From the NCBI GenBank assembly GCA_017989485.1, contig JAGNPU010000073.1, positions 1 through 7,892 on the forward strand: DNA of 7,892 nt. Reading direction: 5' to 3'. The notes below the pieces were generated by a model. The model searched no databases. It saw only the letters and a program-made list of their open reading frames with translations, and was not told where the DNA came from. The stretch comes from Neisseriaceae bacterium (GTDB lineage: Bacteria; Pseudomonadota; Gammaproteobacteria; Burkholderiales; Neisseriaceae). The translations under genes were made by a program, and so were the position numbers. Position 1 is the first letter of the stretch, and each line of letters starts with the position of its first letter. This document shows positions 5,284-7,892 of the stretch, piece after piece.

Positions 5284-7068
5284 ATGAATACTGCTGAACC
5301 AGCGTTTCACCAAGCCGAACCGTTTACCTTCACCACCTCTGACCACGAGCCGCTGTTTGCCCGCCATTGGCCGGCCATCAGCCCCGGCCCCGTGCGTAAA
5401 GCCATAATCCTCATCCACCGCGGCCACGAACATTCTGGCCGCTTACAACACATTGTGGATGAGCTGGGCCGTGACGACACCGATTTCTTTGCCTGGGACG
5501 CCCGTGGCCACGGCCGCTCACTCGGCCCCCGCGGCTACAGCCCCAGCATTGGCCGCTCGGTGCAAGACGTGGATGAGTTTGTGCGCCACGTCACCACCAC
5601 CCATGACATTGCCCTCGACAACGTGGTGGTCATCGCCCAAAGCGTGGGCGCCGTTCTGGCCGCCACCTGGGCCCATGACTATGCGCCCAAAATCAAAGGC
5701 CTGGTGCTGGCGGCACCGGCGTTTAAGGTCAAACTCTATGTGCCCCTTGCCCGCCCCGGCATTGCCCTATGGCAAAAACTCAAGGGCGTGTTTTATGTCA
5801 ATTCCTACGTCAAGGCCAAATTCCTCACCCACGACCCGCTGCGCATTGACTCCTTCAATCAAGACCCCTTGATCAGTCGGCCAATTGCCAGCAATATTTT
5901 GCTCGACCTGTACCGCACTTCGGCGCGCATCGTCACCGACGCGGCCGCCATCACCCTGCCCACCCAACTGCTGATTGCCGGCGAAGACATGGTGGTGCAC
6001 ACCGGCCCGCAAAAAACCTTTTTCAGCCGCCTGCGCCACCCCCTCAAAGAGCAACATGTGTTGGGTGGGTTTTACCACGACGTTTTGGGCGAACAAGACC
6101 GTGCCCTAGCCTTTGCCAAAATTAATGCGTTTATGGATGCCCTGACGCAAGACCCGCTGGCGGCGCCGTTTGACTACGGCCACGAAGACCGTTGGAGCCC
6201 CTGCGCCGACACCTATCGCGAGCTGCTGGCGCCGCTGCCGACCTATTCGGCCAAAGGCCTGTACTACCGTGTCTTTCAGGCCGGCGTACGCACGTTTTGC
6301 CAATCATCCCGTGGCATGCAAATCGGCTTAGACACCGGCTTTGATTCTGGCAGCACCCTAGACTACGTCTACCAAAACCAGCCTCAGGGCAAGCACGCCC
6401 TAGGCCGCCTCATCGACAAAAATTATTTAAACAGCCCGGGCTGGACCGGCATACGCCAACGCAAAGTCCATTTAGAGCTGATGATTAAGCAGGTCATCGA
6501 CGCCCTGGCTGCCGACGACAAGCCAATTCGCCTCGTCGACATCGCCGCCGGCCACGGCCGTTACGTGCTGGACGCCATCGAACGCGATGAGCGGGTCGAG
6601 TCGATTTTGCTGCGCGACTACAGCGAACTCAACGTGGCCGAAGGCGGCAAAATGATTGCCCAACGCCAGTTACAGGACAAGGCCCAGTTTGTTTTGGGCA
6701 ACGCCTTTGACCAAGCCGATCTGGCCGGCATCACGCCTAAGCCCACCTTGGCCATCGTCTCTGGTCTGTATGAATTGTTTTCTGACAATGCGCTGTTGCA
6801 GGCCTCTTTGGCCGGGCTATTCAGCGCCGTCGAAGCCGGTGGCTATTTGATTTACACCAACCAGCCTTGGCACCCACAGCAAGAATTGATTGCGCGCGGC
6901 CTCACCAGCCACCGCCAAGGCCAGGCGTGGGTGATGCGGGTCCGCTCCCAGGGGGAAATGGATGACTTGGTGGCCAAGGCCGGCTTTGAAAAACAGCTAC
7001 AGCTCATCGACCCTTGGGGCATCTTCAGCGTCAGCATTGCCAAACGCCCTGCGGCCGCATCCGCATGA
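5284..7068 (+). CDS. ynbC: Bifunctional alpha/beta hydrolase / SAM methyltransferase YnbC
   Basis: This is a 594-residue fusion, close to E. coli YnbC in length and in long blocks (KIKGLVLAAPAFKVKLYVP, VKAKFLTHDP, DYVYQNQPQG). The N-terminal half (about 20-285) is an alpha/beta hydrolase of the monoacylglycerol-lipase type: FFAWDARGHGRS, nucleophile elbow AQSVG with S120, probable acid D235 (GEDMVVH) and H265 (GGFYHD). The C-terminal half (about 380-590) is a class I methyltransferase with the SAM loop VDIAAGHGRYVLDA (from 418), RDYSELN and the strand IVSGLYELF. No signal peptide is seen; it is probably cytoplasmic, working at the membrane surface. ATG 5284 has AAGGG at 5274-5278. Its end overlaps ynbD by ATGA. 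Hydrolysis of an acyl ester and methylation of a lipid head group is an inference from domains and neighbours. Confidence 0.92.
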   Translation: MNTAEPAFHQAEPFTFTTSDHEPLFARHWPAISPGPVRKAIILIHRGHEHSGRLQHIVDELGRDDTDFFAWDARGHGRSLGPRGYSPSIGRSVQDVDEFVRHVTTTHDIALDNVVVIAQSVGAVLAATWAHDYAPKIKGLVLAAPAFKVKLYVPLARPGIALWQKLKGVFYVNSYVKAKFLTHDPLRIDSFNQDPLISRPIASNILLDLYRTSARIVTDAAAITLPTQLLIAGEDMVVHTGPQKTFFSRLRHPLKEQHVLGGFYHDVLGEQDRALAFAKINAFMDALTQDPLAAPFDYGHEDRWSPCADTYRELLAPLPTYSAKGLYYRVFQAGVRTFCQSSRGMQIGLDTGFDSGSTLDYVYQNQPQGKHALGRLIDKNYLNSPGWTGIRQRKVHLELMIKQVIDALAADDKPIRLVDIAAGHGRYVLDAIERDERVESILLRDYSELNVAEGGKMIAQRQLQDKAQFVLGNAFDQADLAGITPKPTLAIVSGLYELFSDNALLQASLAGLFSAVEAGGYLIYTNQPWHPQQELIARGLTSHRQGQAWVMRVRSQGEMDDLVAKAGFEKQLQLIDPWGIFSVSIAKRPAAASA

Positions 7069-7892
7069 TCCGTCGCGGCCTATGGTGGCGTGGCGCCCTG
7101 TGGCTAGCCCTATTAGGCCCCTTGTTTTTTGTGATTTACACGCCCATTAACCAATACACCGCCACCCGTGGCGACGTCGGTCAATGGGTGTGGGCCTGGG
7201 AACAGCACATTCCTTTTTGGCCTTGGACCATTGTGCCGTATTGGAGTGAAAACCTCCTCTACGGCCTGTCTTTATTTGTGTGTACCCAAAAACGGGAGCA
7301 AACCGTCCACGCCTTACGCCTGCTGGCGGCCTCATTGCTGGCCGCCGCCGGGTTTTTGCTGTGGCCGCTGCGCTACACCTTTGAGCGCGCCGCCACCGAT
7401 GGGCTGTTTGGGGCTTTGTTTACCCAGCTAAAAGCGTTTGACCTGCCCTATAACCAAGCCCCGTCGCTGCACATTATTCTGGCCTGGCTGCTGTGGTTAC
7501 GCTATCAGGCCCACGTGCCTAAACCCTCCGTCTGGCGCTACGTCGTCCACGCCTGGGCCTTGCTGATTGCGCTGTCGGTGCTGACCACCTGGCAACACCA
7601 CTTTATCGACGTGCTGTGGGGCGCCGTCGCCGGCGTCGCCATCAGCTACGCCCTGCCCATTGGCCGACGCTGGCAGTGGCAGGCCATGACCGACCCCAAG
7701 GCCGTGACCCTGCGCCGCCGCTACGGCGCCAGCGCCTTAGCGGTGGGCATTTTGGCCTATGCCAGTACTTGGACCCCCGCCTGGCCGCTGACGGTGCTCC
7801 TGGTCTGGATTGCCCTAGACCTAGCCCTGCTGGCGCTGGCCTACTGGCGCCTGGGCCGCAGCATTTACCAAAAAGACGCCCACGGCCAGGTC
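7065..7892 (+). CDS. ynbD: PAP2-family membrane phosphatase YnbD, N-terminal part (partial)
   Basis: The frame is open from ATG 7065 to the window end (276 codons seen). The start overlaps the ynbC stop as ATGA, so translation is probably coupled. A hydrophobic first segment (about 8-25) and several more make it an integral membrane protein. PAP2 motifs are seen: P133-S-L-H136 in place of PSGH, and S171-V-x5-H178-x3-D182 in place of SR-x5-H-x3-D, where the arginine is Val. This PSLH/QHHxxD form is typical of the AUR1-like PAP2 branch. E. coli YnbD is about 430 residues with a dual-specificity protein-phosphatase-like domain at the C-terminus, which would lie beyond this window. Expected role: removal of phosphate from a lipid phosphate, or phospho-head-group exchange. 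MIRRGLWWRG gives a positive-inside N-terminus. Confidence 0.83.
   Translation, partial: MIRRGLWWRGALWLALLGPLFFVIYTPINQYTATRGDVGQWVWAWEQHIPFWPWTIVPYWSENLLYGLSLFVCTQKREQTVHALRLLAASLLAAAGFLLWPLRYTFERAATDGLFGALFTQLKAFDLPYNQAPSLHIILAWLLWLRYQAHVPKPSVWRYVVHAWALLIALSVLTTWQHHFIDVLWGAVAGVAISYALPIGRRWQWQAMTDPKAVTLRRRYGASALAVGILAYASTWTPAWPLTVLLVWIALDLALLALAYWRLGRSIYQKDAHGQV

Noticed and set aside
4966..5433. 155-codon minus-strand frame across the ynbA-ynbC junction
   Set aside because: It is antisense to two well-matched genes and their SD, with no family motif.

Overview
The window is bacterial, protein-dense DNA with a GC-rich coding style (many GGCC, CGCC and GGC runs; CTAG is not avoided). The genes have AAGGA-type ribosome binding sites and clear intrinsic terminators. 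I infer a proteobacterium. The Smr protein's long 'VVHGxGxGS...KPVLK..VR.WL...DVLAF' block resembles betaproteobacterial homologues, and a member of the Neisseriales or a relative would fit, but this placement is weak. There are no phage, IS, CRISPR, tRNA or rRNA signals.

Left part (1-1830). The window opens in the 3' end of a PuuC/KauB-like aldehyde dehydrogenase, closed by a strong hairpin terminator (381-428). Next comes a small Smr-domain protein, probable start at 446. A good extended -10 element lies inside the terminator loop, so terminator and promoter may be nested. An AT-rich gap of about 400 bases follows. It carries a possible promoter, crossing inverted repeats, a strong SD and a 24-codon basic mini-gene (1277-1351) with its own excellent terminator. 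A VOC/glyoxalase-fold protein follows (1441-1827).

Middle (1830-4640). A 543-residue AMP-forming acyl-CoA ligase (1956-3587) with all core motifs stands as its own unit, with hairpins in its leader and a two-tier terminator after it. A TauE/SafE-type membrane permease (3721-4473, minus strand) converges on it. The permease's promoter region shares a 170-base divergent gap with the next operon and holds a perfect 6-9-6 dyad over a -10-like element and an 11-bp tandem repeat.

Right part (4644-end). This is the most interesting region: a ynb-type lipid operon as in E. coli ynbABCD. It encodes YnbA (CDP-alcohol phosphatidyltransferase-like membrane protein), YnbC (alpha/beta hydrolase fused to a SAM methyltransferase) and YnbD (PAP2-type membrane phosphatase, cut by the window end; ATGA overlap with ynbC). 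The ynbB gene (CDP-diglyceride synthase-like), which sits between ynbA and ynbC in E. coli, is absent from that position, where only 34 bases separate the two genes. Together the proteins look like a pathway that makes, trims or methylates an unidentified membrane lipid: a head-group transferase, a hydrolase/methyltransferase and a lipid phosphatase. The product is not known to me and cannot be read from sequence.
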